Source: Actinomycetota bacterium
GTDB lineage: Bacteria > Actinomycetota > Actinomycetes > Streptosporangiales > Streptosporangiaceae
NCBI GenBank assembly: GCA_003168295.1
Contig: PMST01000337.1
Location: 166 to 14,695, forward strand
Reading direction: 5' to 3'
DNA: 14,530 bases
The notes under the pieces are model-generated. The model saw only the letters and a program-made list of their open reading frames with translations, was not told where the DNA came from and ran no database searches. Below are positions 1 to 7,777 of this stretch, piece by piece. The translations under genes and the position numbers were made by a program. Numbering within the stretch: the stretch's first letter is position 1; every line of letters begins with the position of its first letter.

Positions 1-1092
1 GGTTGAACCGCCGGTCCACCGCTCGCTGCACCCGCCGCCGCAGCGGATTGAACAGCGCCGCGGCGGCCAGCGTCGAGGCCGCCACCGCCGCCGACGAGGT
101 AAGCGTCAGCACGTCGGTGGACAGCAGCACGATCCCCGCATACACCCCCACCAGCAAACCTGTGACGATGGCATACGCCAGCGTCCGGGAGATGATCCGG
201 TCGATCTCGAACAGTCCGTACCGCAGGACGGCTACCCCGATGCTCAGCGGGAGCGCGAGGAACCCCAACACACCGACGCCCCCGACCGTACCGGCCAAGC
301 CGGTGGACCCGGCCACGATGGCAATCAAGGCGACAGCTGACCCGCACATCAGCCATTTCAGCTGCTGGCGGCGGTCCCCCGTCGAGCGCCGGTAACTGAG
401 CACCTGGGCAGCGATCGACACCAGCCAGCCGGCCACCCCGAGCACCAAGAACACGTTCGACAGTAGTTTCCACCAGAAGGGGGCTTGGATGCCATTGCCA
501 AGCAGCAGCAGGTTCCCGGCGGAATCCACCTCGGTGTGGTGGCCGATGACGGCACCCACCGTGAGAGCGGCGGCGCCTGGCTATCCACAGCACGCCCGTC
601 GCGGCATAGACCCACACCACCCACCGCAGCCGCGGTGACGGCCGGCCTGCCGTCCGGGAAGAGCAGCACAGTCAGCCCGAACAGCACGATCCCCGGTGCC
701 CAGCCGGGCTGCGCGAGCAACGCCACCCAGCCCAGCGGCAGCCCGCCATGCCGGAGCCGGTAGTCAGCCACCGTGTAGTAACTGGCATCCTCGCTGAGGG
801 CGATCAAAACCGCCGTACCCAGGATGATCCAGCCGAGCGGGTTGCCCGGCTTGCGCCAGGCCAGCACGAAGCCCACCACCGCGAAGGGAGCCGAGACCCA
901 GACCGGCAGCGAGCCGCCGCTGGCGTTCAGGCCCTGGCGCGCGAGGCCCGCCAGGGGGACATCGGCGATTATCAATGCCAGCACCAGGCCGCCGAGGACC
1001 AGCGCGGTCGTCGGTGACGCCAGCCGGATGCGGCGGCCCGTGACAACTGTCATCTCCGGTGCCTGCGTACCTGTGGCCTGCGCCTTCCCCAC
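1..1092 (-). pseudogene. Membrane sensor protein (histidine-kinase sensor module), frameshifted and cut by window edge
   Basis: Paralogue of the intact protein at 2742-4022. The first ~155 codons read as a membrane protein (GWIILGTAVLIALSED, then LFGLTVLLFPDGR) in one frame. After LFPDGR (about 640-650) homology moves one base over to RLRWVVWVYAATGVLWI, and near 570-580 it moves again to AALTVGAVIGHHTEV. That third frame stays open to base 1, with DRRQQLKWLMCGSA, RYGLFEIDRIISRTLAY and RRRVQRAVDRRFN matching the paralogue closely. Each shift is explained by one extra C in a C/G-rich run. I chose the GTG at 1090-1092 because it lies 8 nt after a TAGCGT box, exactly as in the paralogue; a TTG at 1101 is possible but lies inside that box. 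Either a decayed duplicate or two sequencing errors. Any kinase domain would lie outside the window. Confidence 0.75.
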
Positions 1093-1138
1093 AGAACGCA
1101 ACGCTATGCCCGGATCGTTCCGGGAACGTTACGGCTCA
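1090..1138 (-). promoter_or_regulatory. Conserved upstream block of sensor copy 1; leaderless-type promoter
   Basis: On the minus strand this reads AACGTT (1130-1125), an 18-nt spacer, TAGCGT (1106-1101), 8 nt, then GTG (1092-1090). The block matches 4020-4068 in front of the second sensor gene at 40 of 49 positions by hand count, with identical spacing. No Shine-Dalgarno sequence precedes the GTG, which suggests a transcript starting at or next to the start codon. The spacer contains CGTTCC-C-GGAACG, a perfect palindrome that could be an operator. Promoter function is inferred from conservation and spacing. Confidence 0.5.
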
Positions 1139-1220
1139 GCCCGGCCGCGGCATACCTCGCCCACGCAAAAGGCATACATCAGCCGTACAGCGACCCGCCC
1201 GCGTGTGGGCACTGCGCGCC

Positions 1221-1389
1221 GCGGTTCCGGCCCGGTACCCCTCCTGCCTGGGATGATGCGCCTGCGGGGGTCGCCCGGAACCACGTGGCTGCGACAACGT
1301 ACCCGGAAGAGGCGTCTTTGATGAATTCCACAACGCTCCGTCCAGCTCATCCCGCCGCCTGGTGATCGAGGCTATGTTCGTGCTGTAAC
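1221..1389. repeat. Direct repeat, copy A (non-coding)
   Basis: About 169 bp matching 2522-2690 in the same orientation, roughly 75-80% identical by eye. The longest shared run covers CTCCTGCCTGGGATGATGCG at 1241-1260 and continues a few bases on; GTCGCCCGGAACCA, TACCCGGAAGAG and TCGAGGC are also shared. The short reading frames inside it are not maintained between the copies, so I read it as non-coding. Copies A and B bracket the lipoprotein gene. It could be a dispersed genomic repeat or the remains of a mobile element. In the rest of 1139-1466 I see no gene. Confidence 0.7.
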
Positions 1390-1466
1390 ACGTCGCCACG
1401 AGCATAGGGAACGAGCCCGGGTCCGAGGACATCCGTCGGACTCCCCGTCGATGCGACGAGGCAGTC

Positions 1467-2228
1467 TCATTCCCAGGCTGCGATGACGGTGAGGCTGGCG
1501 GGCGTGTTGGTCCCGGTGGGCAGGTATGTGACTGTCCAGGGCTCGGAGGTCATGCTGGGCCCGGTGGCGTAGCCGTCGTCGCATCCGTAATTGAGAACGA
1601 TACGGCCGGACACTTCGCCCGTGCCCTGGATCACCTGACATAGCTCCCCGTTGGAGAGGATCAGCACCCAGGGAAATGCTGCCCGGGGGACGAAGCCGGT
1701 CGAGCTGCCTGGCAGGGGCGGGCTCAGCGAGAGCAGAAGGAAGGCCGACCAGGGATCCCGGCCGCACAGAAGCTCCCTGACGTGCGCCCGGCCGGGCGGG
1801 GCGAAACAAGGGTCGTAGATGCCGGCTGTCGTAAGGCAACGCCAGGCGTTCTGGTTGCCGGGGTCTGCGATCGACGGCCCATAGCAGGGATTGGGCGGCG
1901 GCGCGCCCGGCTGGGGACTTTGCTGCGTGGCGCTGGATAGCCTGCCCGAGACATAGACGTTCGGGCCCGGCGTCCCTGAGGCGGTCCACGGGTTGAACTT
2001 CCTCACGACCGTCGATGCCGCAGCCGCTGGTGGCGAGGGGCTGGGTGACGTGGCGGGCGCCGTGATCCAGGGCCCGCGTGTCGTGGTTGAGGAGGCCGAT
2101 GTCGCCGAGCCGGAGGTTGGCGCCGACAGGCTGGTCGTTGCTGTCACGGCGGCGCCGGTGCGGTGCGCCGAGGTGCACGCCGTGGCGACAACGGTGACCG
2201 CTACGAGCCCCCACCAGGCCCTTTTCAC
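1467..2228 (-). CDS. Secreted lipoprotein of unknown function
   Basis: 253 aa. The N-terminus has Lys-Arg, a short hydrophobic stretch and a lipobox-like ATAC with Cys18, predicting export and lipid anchoring; Ala at -3 makes the lipobox slightly non-canonical. Residues ~19-75 are a Thr/Ser/Pro/Ala-rich linker. The C-terminal two thirds look folded, with several cysteines (NPCYGPS, WRCLTT, DPCF, LLCGRD, ELCQVI, NYGCDDGYATG), which may form disulfides, and the protein ends near WTVTYLPTG. I associate NYxC...GYxxG...WTV endings with small actinobacterial exported proteins and kinase ectodomains, but cannot assign a function. The GTG at 2228 is chosen because GGGAGG lies 9 nt upstream. It stands alone between repeats A and B. 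Confidence 0.75.
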   Translation of the reverse strand: MKRAWWGLVAVTVVATACTSAHRTGAAVTATTSLSAPTSGSATSASSTTTRGPWITAPATSPSPSPPAAAASTVVRKFNPWTASGTPGPNVYVSGRLSSATQQSPQPGAPPPNPCYGPSIADPGNQNAWRCLTTAGIYDPCFAPPGRAHVRELLCGRDPWSAFLLLSLSPPLPGSSTGFVPRAAFPWVLILSNGELCQVIQGTGEVSGRIVLNYGCDDGYATGPSMTSEPWTVTYLPTGTNTPASLTVIAAWE

Positions 2229-2262
2229 CGAGCCCCGCCTCCCAGTCGCCGCCCACCGCGGT

Positions 2263-2292
2263 TCCCTACATCGACTCCCGGCCCCACGGCAA
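2263..2292 (-). promoter_or_regulatory. Possible promoter of the lipoprotein gene
   Basis: Minus-strand TTGCCG (2292-2287), an 18-nt spacer, then TAGGGA (2268-2263), about 34 nt before the GTG at 2228. The -35 is fair, but the -10 lacks the final T, so this is a weak match. Confidence 0.25.
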
Positions 2293-2521
2293 AAGCTCCG
2301 GCAAAGCGACCCATCTGCCCGGAGACGCTAGCGACGGCAACCGCCAAGGTCCTCATAGCTCTGAGACGGTCCTGCCTACCGCTCAGTTGCCTCGTTCTGC
2401 GCTGGCCGCAGGTGATCTTGCGTCCACGAACAACGCCGCGGCCCTTGAGGTACCCGAACGCCGCCATGGCAGCCGCGATGAACATCTGGATTATCGGCGC
2501 CGGCCGCATGCCGGCCGCACA

Positions 2522-2690
2522 GCGGTTCCGGTCCCGGCCCCTCCTGCCTGGGATGATGCGCCTGCGGTGGGTCGCCCGGAACCAGTGAACATGGCTTGCT
2601 ACCCGGAAGAGAGGTCTTTGGTAAATCCCACAATGGTCTGGCCAGCTCAGCCCGCCGGTTGGTAATCGAGGCCACGTACCCGCTCTGACA
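2522..2690. repeat. Direct repeat, copy B (non-coding)
   Basis: Partner of 1221-1389 in the same orientation. Shared runs include GCGGTTCCGG-like starts, the CTGCCTGGGATGATGCGCCT run, TCGCCCGGAACCA, TACCCGGAAGAG, CCAGCTCA, CCCGCCG and ATCGAGGC. It lies downstream of the intact sensor gene and upstream of the lipoprotein gene. The remaining sequence in 2293-2521 holds no gene I can support. Confidence 0.7.
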
Positions 2691-2692
2691 TC

Positions 2693-2708
2693 CCGGTAGC
2701 AGTACCGG
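2693..2708 (-). terminator. Hairpin just downstream of the intact sensor gene
   Basis: CCGGTA-GCAG-TACCGG is a perfect 6-bp stem with a 4-nt loop, starting 33 nt past the stop codon of the 2742-4022 gene. An alternative GTAGC/GCTAC pairing overlaps it (2696-2712). There is no U-tract, which is common for actinobacterial terminators, so the call rests on position and symmetry. Confidence 0.35.
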
Positions 2709-2741
2709 CTACTCGTGGCGCCATCCGAGAGCGGCAGTGGG

Positions 2742-4022
2742 TCAAGGCGAGTCCCGATGGCTGATCCATACCGAGACGTGAGCGGGTTCCAGAGCCTGGT
2801 GCACGGTACCGGCCAGGTCATCCCGGACCCGGTCCAGGTCCACGGCGTCCTTCAGGCGGGCCGTGAACGCGGCCACCGTGGCTTCGGTGTCATACCGGGC
2901 CCGATTGAACCGGCGGTCCACCGCCTTTTGCACCCGGCGCCGCAGCGGGGTGAACAAGGCCACGGCGGCCAGCGTCGATGCGGCCACCGCTACCGGCGAG
3001 TTCACCGACAGCACCCGGGTAGCCAGCAGCACCATTCCCGCGTATACCCCGATCAGCAGGCCGGTCACGATCGTGTAGGACAGCGTCCGCGAGATGATGC
3101 GGTCGATCTCATACAGCCGGTAGCGCAGGATCGCCATGCCGACGCACACCGCGAACGCCACCAGCCCAGCGTCGTTGAGCAGGCTGCTCATCTCCTGAAC
3201 GGCTGCTGACGCGTGAGGGTCGAGCGCCGAGATGATGCTGTCGATGGCTCCGGCACCGAGGGCGGCAAGCGACCCGGTCATAAGCCATTTCAGCTGCTGA
3301 CGCCGCTCCTGACCGGCCTTCCCCTGACCCCTCGCCGCGCGCCGCCAGGTCAGCACCAGCCGCCCCGCGAAGACCAGCCAGAACGCCAGGAGGATCGGGA
3401 TCATCAGCGTGAGGACCGTAGACAGCCAGGCCGTCCGGCCCGCCGGATCGTCGACCGCGGCCAGGCCGCCTCCGGAGTCAACGCGCACGTCGTGCGAGGC
3501 GATGACGCTTACCGTGGCGACGCAACCACTCGCCAGCAGACCGGCCACGGCGGTCAGGTAAGCCCACATCGCCCAGCGCCAGCCGGGAGCGGGCAGCTTG
3601 CCCTCCGGGAACAGCAGGATTACCAGCGGGAATGCCACGAAAAGGACGATCCAGGCCATGTTGAGCAGCAGCGCCGCCGAGCCGAACGGCAGGCGCTGCC
3701 CGGACCGGTAGACCAGCCAGGCGTACGCCTGGCTGTCTTTGTTGAGCAGCACGCCGACTGGGATGCCAATCAGGAGCCAGCCGATCGGGTTGCGCGGCTG
3801 GCGCCGTGCAACGACCAGACCGGTCGTCGTGATGGCCAGGTAGGTGACCACCTGGCCCGCGTTCGAGGCCACGTTCTGCCGGGCCAGCACCGACAGCGGC
3901 ATCAGCGCCACGGCGAGCAGGAGGGCCAGCAGCGCGATCGCCGACGCGAATGCGGGCAGCGCCAGACGTGGCCGCGCTATCGGCTCACGCGTCCGCACGC
4001 CTGGTGACTGTGCCATCCGCAC
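2742..4022 (-). CDS. Multi-pass membrane sensor protein, stand-alone sensor module without kinase domain
   Basis: 426 aa. Hydrophobic segments fall near residues 20-47, 55-72, 82-108, 115-145, 150-178, 200-228, 248-268 and 285-340, so it is an integral membrane protein. The region RYRLYEIDRIISRTLSY followed by RRRVQKAVDRRFNRARYD, then a short soluble tail (FTARLKDAVDLDRVRDDL, ALEPAHVSVWIS), is typical of the N-terminal sensor half of many actinobacterial two-component histidine kinases. Here the frame stops right after the VSVWIS strand: there is no H-box or HATPase domain, and no kinase gene follows. The GTG at 4022 is preferred because a -10-like TAGCGT lies 8 nt before it, as in the paralogue; the ATG two codons in is the alternative. 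It may be a natural kinase-less sensor, or a partner for a kinase elsewhere. Ligand unknown. Confidence 0.8.
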   Translation of the reverse strand: MRMAQSPGVRTREPIARPRLALPAFASAIALLALLLAVALMPLSVLARQNVASNAGQVVTYLAITTTGLVVARRQPRNPIGWLLIGIPVGVLLNKDSQAYAWLVYRSGQRLPFGSAALLLNMAWIVLFVAFPLVILLFPEGKLPAPGWRWAMWAYLTAVAGLLASGCVATVSVIASHDVRVDSGGGLAAVDDPAGRTAWLSTVLTLMIPILLAFWLVFAGRLVLTWRRAARGQGKAGQERRQQLKWLMTGSLAALGAGAIDSIISALDPHASAAVQEMSSLLNDAGLVAFAVCVGMAILRYRLYEIDRIISRTLSYTIVTGLLIGVYAGMVLLATRVLSVNSPVAVAASTLAAVALFTPLRRRVQKAVDRRFNRARYDTEATVAAFTARLKDAVDLDRVRDDLAGTVHQALEPAHVSVWISHRDSP

Positions 4023-4068
4023 AGAACATGACGCTACGCCTGAACCGTTCCGGCAACGTTACGGGTCA
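4020..4068 (-). promoter_or_regulatory. Conserved upstream block of sensor copy 2; leaderless-type promoter
   Basis: Minus-strand AACGTT (4060-4055), 18-nt spacer, TAGCGT (4036-4031), 8 nt, GTG (4022-4020): the same layout as 1090-1138. The spacer holds the near-palindromes CGTTGC-C-GGAACG and GAAC-G-GTTC. There is no Shine-Dalgarno sequence. Shared sequence and fixed spacing suggest the two sensor genes are controlled alike. Confidence 0.5.
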
Positions 4069-4348
4069 TCACGCCACTGCGGGAAACCTGCCGCTATGCG
4101 GACCGCCGATAAAGCGGCGACAAGCCGGCCACGTGCCGACGCGACGTTGCGCCGCACATCTCGCTTCCCCGGCGGCTCCGGAGTGACTGGGAAGTTTCAT
4201 CGTGCTCGAAGGGCAGGCAGGTTCCCGTATCCATTGGTTCCGGCTCGCCTCTCACGACCGTCTGGAAGGCATGAAAGTGACATCGTGCACCAAAGAGCGG
4301 TCAGGCTGTCACAGCCATGGGTTCCGCGGTCCGGTCAAAGCGGATAAA
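4069..4348. other. Intergenic region between VWA gene and sensor gene, with short palindrome
   Basis: 280 bp with no supportable gene. It is the 3' flank of the VWA gene (stop at 4349) and the upstream flank of the sensor gene, both on the minus strand. The one clear structure is GGCTGT-C-ACAGCC at 4304-4316, a perfect 13-bp palindrome 33 nt beyond the VWA stop codon; it could be an operator or a small hairpin. No strong terminator is visible. Confidence 0.4.
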
Positions 4349-5536
4349 TCAGGCGGATGGCGGCATGGGCGGGTGGCGGTGCGCCCACTCGGCGATGTCG
4401 CGGCGTTCGATGGCGGCGGCCATCAGGTCCGGGAACGAGTCGGGCGTGCACGCGAACGCCGGGACGCCCAGCTCGGCGAGGGCGGCGGCGTTGTCGTGGT
4501 CGAAACCGGGTGCGCCGTCGTCGGACAGCGCGAGCAGGGCGATAACCTGCGTCCCGGCGGCGACCATATCCCCGATCCGGTGCAGCATCTCGTCCCGGTC
4601 ACCGCCCTCGTACAGGTCGCTGACCAGGACGAAGATCGTGCTAGCCGGACGCGTGATCAGCTGCTGGCAGTAGCCGACGGCCCGGTTGACGTCGGTGCCG
4701 CCGCCGATCTGGGTGCCGAACAGCACGTCGACCGGGTCGCTGAGCTCGTCGGTCAGGTCCACCACCGAGGTATCGAAGGCGACCACCGATGTGCGCAGCG
4801 ACCGGATGGAGGCGAGCACCGCCCCGAACACCCCGGCGTAGACCACGGAGGAGGCCATCGAGCCGCTCTGGTCCAGGCAGATGATGACATCGCGCGCCAC
4901 CGCCTGCTGCTTCCTGGCGTAGCCGATCAGCCGTTCCGGCACGATCGTCCGCTGCCGCGGCAGATAGTTCCGCAGGTTCGCGCGGATCGTCCGGTCCCAG
5001 TCGATGTCGGCGTGACGCCTGGGCCTGCTCGTCCGGCTCGCCCGGTTCAGCGCTCCGGCCACCGCCGACCGGGTCCGCTGGGCCAGCCGGCGCTCCAGGT
5101 CCGTGGTTACGGTGCGCACGACGGCACGCGCCGATTCCCGCGCCTGCTCAGGTATGACCCGGCTCAGCGAGAGCAACGTGCCCACCAGGTGCACGTCGGG
5201 CTCGACCGCGTCGAGCATCTCGGGCTCGACCAGCAGCCGGGTCAGGCCAACCCGCTCGATCGCGTCCTTCTGCATCACCTGAACCACGCTGACCGGGAAA
5301 AACGCCCGGATATCGCCGAGCCAGCGGGCCACCCGCGGGGCCGACGCCGCCAGCCCTGACCCGCGCCGCCGGCCGGTCTGAGAACCGCTGCCCTGGTCAG
5401 CATCGGAGTCGTACAGGGCGCTGAGCGCCGCGTCGATGCGCGCGTCGTCGCCGCCGAGCGAGGCACCTGTGCCATCGTCGGCACCCCCGAGGATCAGCCG
5501 CCAGCGGCGCATCCGCTCCTGGGGACCGGTGGTCAT
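4349..5536 (-). CDS. VWA-domain protein, partner of MoxR-type ATPase
   Basis: 395 aa, no signal peptide, so cytosolic. The von Willebrand factor A domain lies in the C-terminal half (about 215-385). Its metal site (MIDAS) is complete: DQSGS at residues 222-226, Thr281 in GGGTDVN and Asp307 in LVSDLYEGG. The N-terminal 200 residues are helical and charged, as in the CoxE/ViaA-like proteins that work with MoxR ATPases; there the VWA protein presents a substrate to the ATPase ring. It is the last gene of the operon. Its ATG at 5536 overlaps the DUF5682 stop codon (ATGA), and no Shine-Dalgarno sequence is visible, so translation is probably coupled. The substrate is unknown. Confidence 0.9.
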   Translation of the reverse strand: MTTGPQERMRRWRLILGGADDGTGASLGGDDARIDAALSALYDSDADQGSGSQTGRRRGSGLAASAPRVARWLGDIRAFFPVSVVQVMQKDAIERVGLTRLLVEPEMLDAVEPDVHLVGTLLSLSRVIPEQARESARAVVRTVTTDLERRLAQRTRSAVAGALNRASRTSRPRRHADIDWDRTIRANLRNYLPRQRTIVPERLIGYARKQQAVARDVIICLDQSGSMASSVVYAGVFGAVLASIRSLRTSVVAFDTSVVDLTDELSDPVDVLFGTQIGGGTDVNRAVGYCQQLITRPASTIFVLVSDLYEGGDRDEMLHRIGDMVAAGTQVIALLALSDDGAPGFDHDNAAALAELGVPAFACTPDSFPDLMAAAIERRDIAEWAHRHPPMPPSA

Positions 5537-7770
5537 GACGCCGCCGCCCGACGGGAGGCGAACCGAAGCCCGAGGATGGCCGCGACCGCCCGGACCGCGA
5601 TGGCCGCCCGGTCCTCGTCCAGCTCGTCATCGGGCGCGGCGGCGGCCGCCGGTACCCCGCTCCCACCCACCCCCCCGTCCCCCTTCACTATTCGCCCCGC
5701 CTTCTCCCCGATCGCCCTTCGCTCGGGCGGCGCGAACCCGCCGAAGGCCCGCCGCAGCGCAGGCAGGACCGCGGCGAAGACGTCCTCGCTCAACCCGGCC
5801 AGCCACCCGTCGACCAGGACGAGCAGCTTATCGTCGTGCACGAGCAGCAGCCCGCTTCCGGCCAGGAATCCCTCGGCCCAGCCCGCGGCCGACGCGGCCG
5901 GGGCGGCGGCGGACAGCTCGCGGGACATCCGCGCTGATGCCTCGTCCGTGGCGAGACGCCCCGCGTCGAGCAGCAGCCTGGTCAGGCGGCCGGACATCAG
6001 AGGCGGGCAGCGGGGGAGCAGTCGCGCCAGCGTGTCCAGCCAGCGCTCGCGGCTCTCACCGTCGGCGAGCAGCCCGGTGGCCGAATGGACGGCGTCGACG
6101 CGGTCCCGCATGGCTCGTTCGGCCGCCTCGTCCAGGGACGCCAGGGCGGCCGGGAGGCCGGCGCAGATCCGCGTTATCAGCTCGATCGCCACCTCGCCGA
6201 GCCGGGCCGGGTCGGTGCCCCGCACGTCACCGTACCTGGCCGCCCGGACCAGGGCCGGCAGCGCCGCCATCAGGTGGGCCACGTCGGTATCAAGAGCGGC
6301 ACGGGCCCTGACCGCCGCGAGCACGGCCGGCAGGGCGTCGCCGAGGTCGGCCAGCAGGCACCGCTCGACCAGCGTCGTGAGCTCCTCCAGGGCCGAGGAC
6401 CCGGAGGCTCCGGCCGCCAGCAGCCGGGCCCGCTGAGTGGCCGCGGCCGCCACCGTGCTGCCCCACATGCTCGCCTCGATCAAGGCCAGGTCGAGCTCGG
6501 GCCGCCAGGTCAGCTCCCACGTCTCACGGAACGTCCCGATGTTCCGCGTCCGGCCTTGCCGCTGCGTTCCCCAGCGGACACCGAGCAGGGCCAGGCGGTG
6601 CAGCAGGTGGCTGCGGGCCAGGTCATTGGGCTTGCGCAGGTCTAGGTCATAGTCACGCGGCGACGCCTCGGGCCGCAGCCGGAGGCGGCGCTGCCGGTCG
6701 TGCAGGTCTCGCTGCAGCGGCACCATGGGGGTCGCGGCCGGGACCGCGCCGAGCCGCTCGCCGACCACGAGCCGGCGCTGGATCAGCGCGGTCAGCAGGT
6801 CACTGCCCTCGCACAGCACCGCTCGGGCCGACTCGGTGACCTCCTCCAGGCCCGCGAGCGGCCGTCCGCGCAGCGCGGCGAGCGCGTCGGCCAGCCGGAC
6901 GGCCTCGATCACGTGCGCCGCCGACACGCCGATACCCTCCTCGCGCAGCACCGCGGCGGCCTTGGCCAGCCACCGTTCGATGGGCTGCCCGGCGGAGGAG
7001 AACAGGTGGTCATACCATCCGGGGGAGCGGATCCCCGCGCCGTAGCCCGAGCTGTAGGACAGCCGCCCGTAGGTCCACGGCACCCAGGTCAGGGTGGCCT
7101 TCACCTTCGGCAGACCGCGCAGCAGCCGGTCGTCCGCCGCGGCGGCCGGGAGGCTTTGCAGGGCTGGGACATGCCAGGCGCCGCAGACCACGGCGATCCG
7201 CTGGTAGCCGTCCTTCATGGTCTTGCGCAGCACCTTGCGCATGTACGCCTCGCGGACCGCGTCGCGCCGGTCGGGTTCGCCGGTCTGCTCGCGCAGGATC
7301 CCGATAGCTTCGGCCAGGGCACCGAAGACCGCCGGTCCAGGGACGTGCTCGACCACGTCCTCCCACCAGCGCTCTGGGTCGTCGTACCCGGCCGCCGAGG
7401 CCAGCTCCCCGACGGGATCGACTCGCGACCGCGGACCCTCCCTCCTGCCGTCGGCCATCGCTAGCTGATGGGCGGCCGGCAGGTCACAGAACCGGACCGG
7501 AATCCCCGCGCCGAGGGCGTACCGCATCGCCTGCCATTCCGGCGAGAACACCGCGAACGGCCAGAACGCCGCCTGGCTCGACTCCCCGGCCACATATCCC
7601 AGCAGTGCCACCGGCGGGCGCATTTCCGGATCCGCCGCCAGTTCCACCAGCCCGTCCGCCTCCGGTGGCCCCTCGATCAGCACCACGTCGGGCTCCTGCT
7701 CCATGAGCGCCGTCCGCACCGCCCGCGCCGACCCCGGCCCGTGATGCCGCACCCCGTACAGCTCAATCAC
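5533..7770 (-). CDS. DUF5682-type protein of the MoxR-VWA operon
   Basis: 745 aa from the GTG at 7770. I reject a longer open frame because the family N-terminus IELYGVRHHGPGSARAV begins here, the extra 58 codons lie over the ATPase gene, and GGAG sits 3 nt upstream overlapping the ATPase stop. The N-terminal ~260 residues resemble the TraB/PrgY/ChaN-like fold, with an early His pair in GVRHHGPGS (residues 8-9), an acidic LIEGPPEAD (Glu33) and GAWH at 197-200. Such residues bind metal in related hydrolase-like proteins, but no activity is established here. The middle and C-terminus are Ala/Leu-rich helical repeats, ending in a Gly/Ala/Asp-rich linker (about 690-715). Product length is near what I recall for the family. 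Coupled to both neighbours (7-nt gap and 4-nt overlap). Confidence 0.85.
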   Translation of the reverse strand: MIELYGVRHHGPGSARAVRTALMEQEPDVVLIEGPPEADGLVELAADPEMRPPVALLGYVAGESSQAAFWPFAVFSPEWQAMRYALGAGIPVRFCDLPAAHQLAMADGRREGPRSRVDPVGELASAAGYDDPERWWEDVVEHVPGPAVFGALAEAIGILREQTGEPDRRDAVREAYMRKVLRKTMKDGYQRIAVVCGAWHVPALQSLPAAAADDRLLRGLPKVKATLTWVPWTYGRLSYSSGYGAGIRSPGWYDHLFSSAGQPIERWLAKAAAVLREEGIGVSAAHVIEAVRLADALAALRGRPLAGLEEVTESARAVLCEGSDLLTALIQRRLVVGERLGAVPAATPMVPLQRDLHDRQRRLRLRPEASPRDYDLDLRKPNDLARSHLLHRLALLGVRWGTQRQGRTRNIGTFRETWELTWRPELDLALIEASMWGSTVAAAATQRARLLAAGASGSSALEELTTLVERCLLADLGDALPAVLAAVRARAALDTDVAHLMAALPALVRAARYGDVRGTDPARLGEVAIELITRICAGLPAALASLDEAAERAMRDRVDAVHSATGLLADGESRERWLDTLARLLPRCPPLMSGRLTRLLLDAGRLATDEASARMSRELSAAAPAASAAGWAEGFLAGSGLLLVHDDKLLVLVDGWLAGLSEDVFAAVLPALRRAFGGFAPPERRAIGEKAGRIVKGDGGVGGSGVPAAAAAPDDELDEDRAAIAVRAVAAILGLRFASRRAAAS

Positions 7771-7777
7771 GATCTCC

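Noticed and set aside
3..1017. Plus-strand open frames of 89-165 codons over the first sensor gene
   Set aside because: They mirror the minus-strand sensor gene; the same kind of shadow recurs at 2863-3078 over its paralogue. High GC makes antisense frames long.
1372..2256. 294-codon minus-strand frame overlapping the lipoprotein
   Set aside because: Different frame from the lipoprotein, which has an RBS, signal peptide and lipobox; the longer frame has none.
3213..4007. 264-codon plus-strand frame
   Set aside because: Antisense to the intact membrane sensor; composition is Gln/Arg/His-rich with no domain, typical of a shadow.
4202..5359. 385-codon plus-strand frame
   Set aside because: Antisense to the VWA gene, whose complete MIDAS motif is convincing; the plus frame has no recognisable motif.
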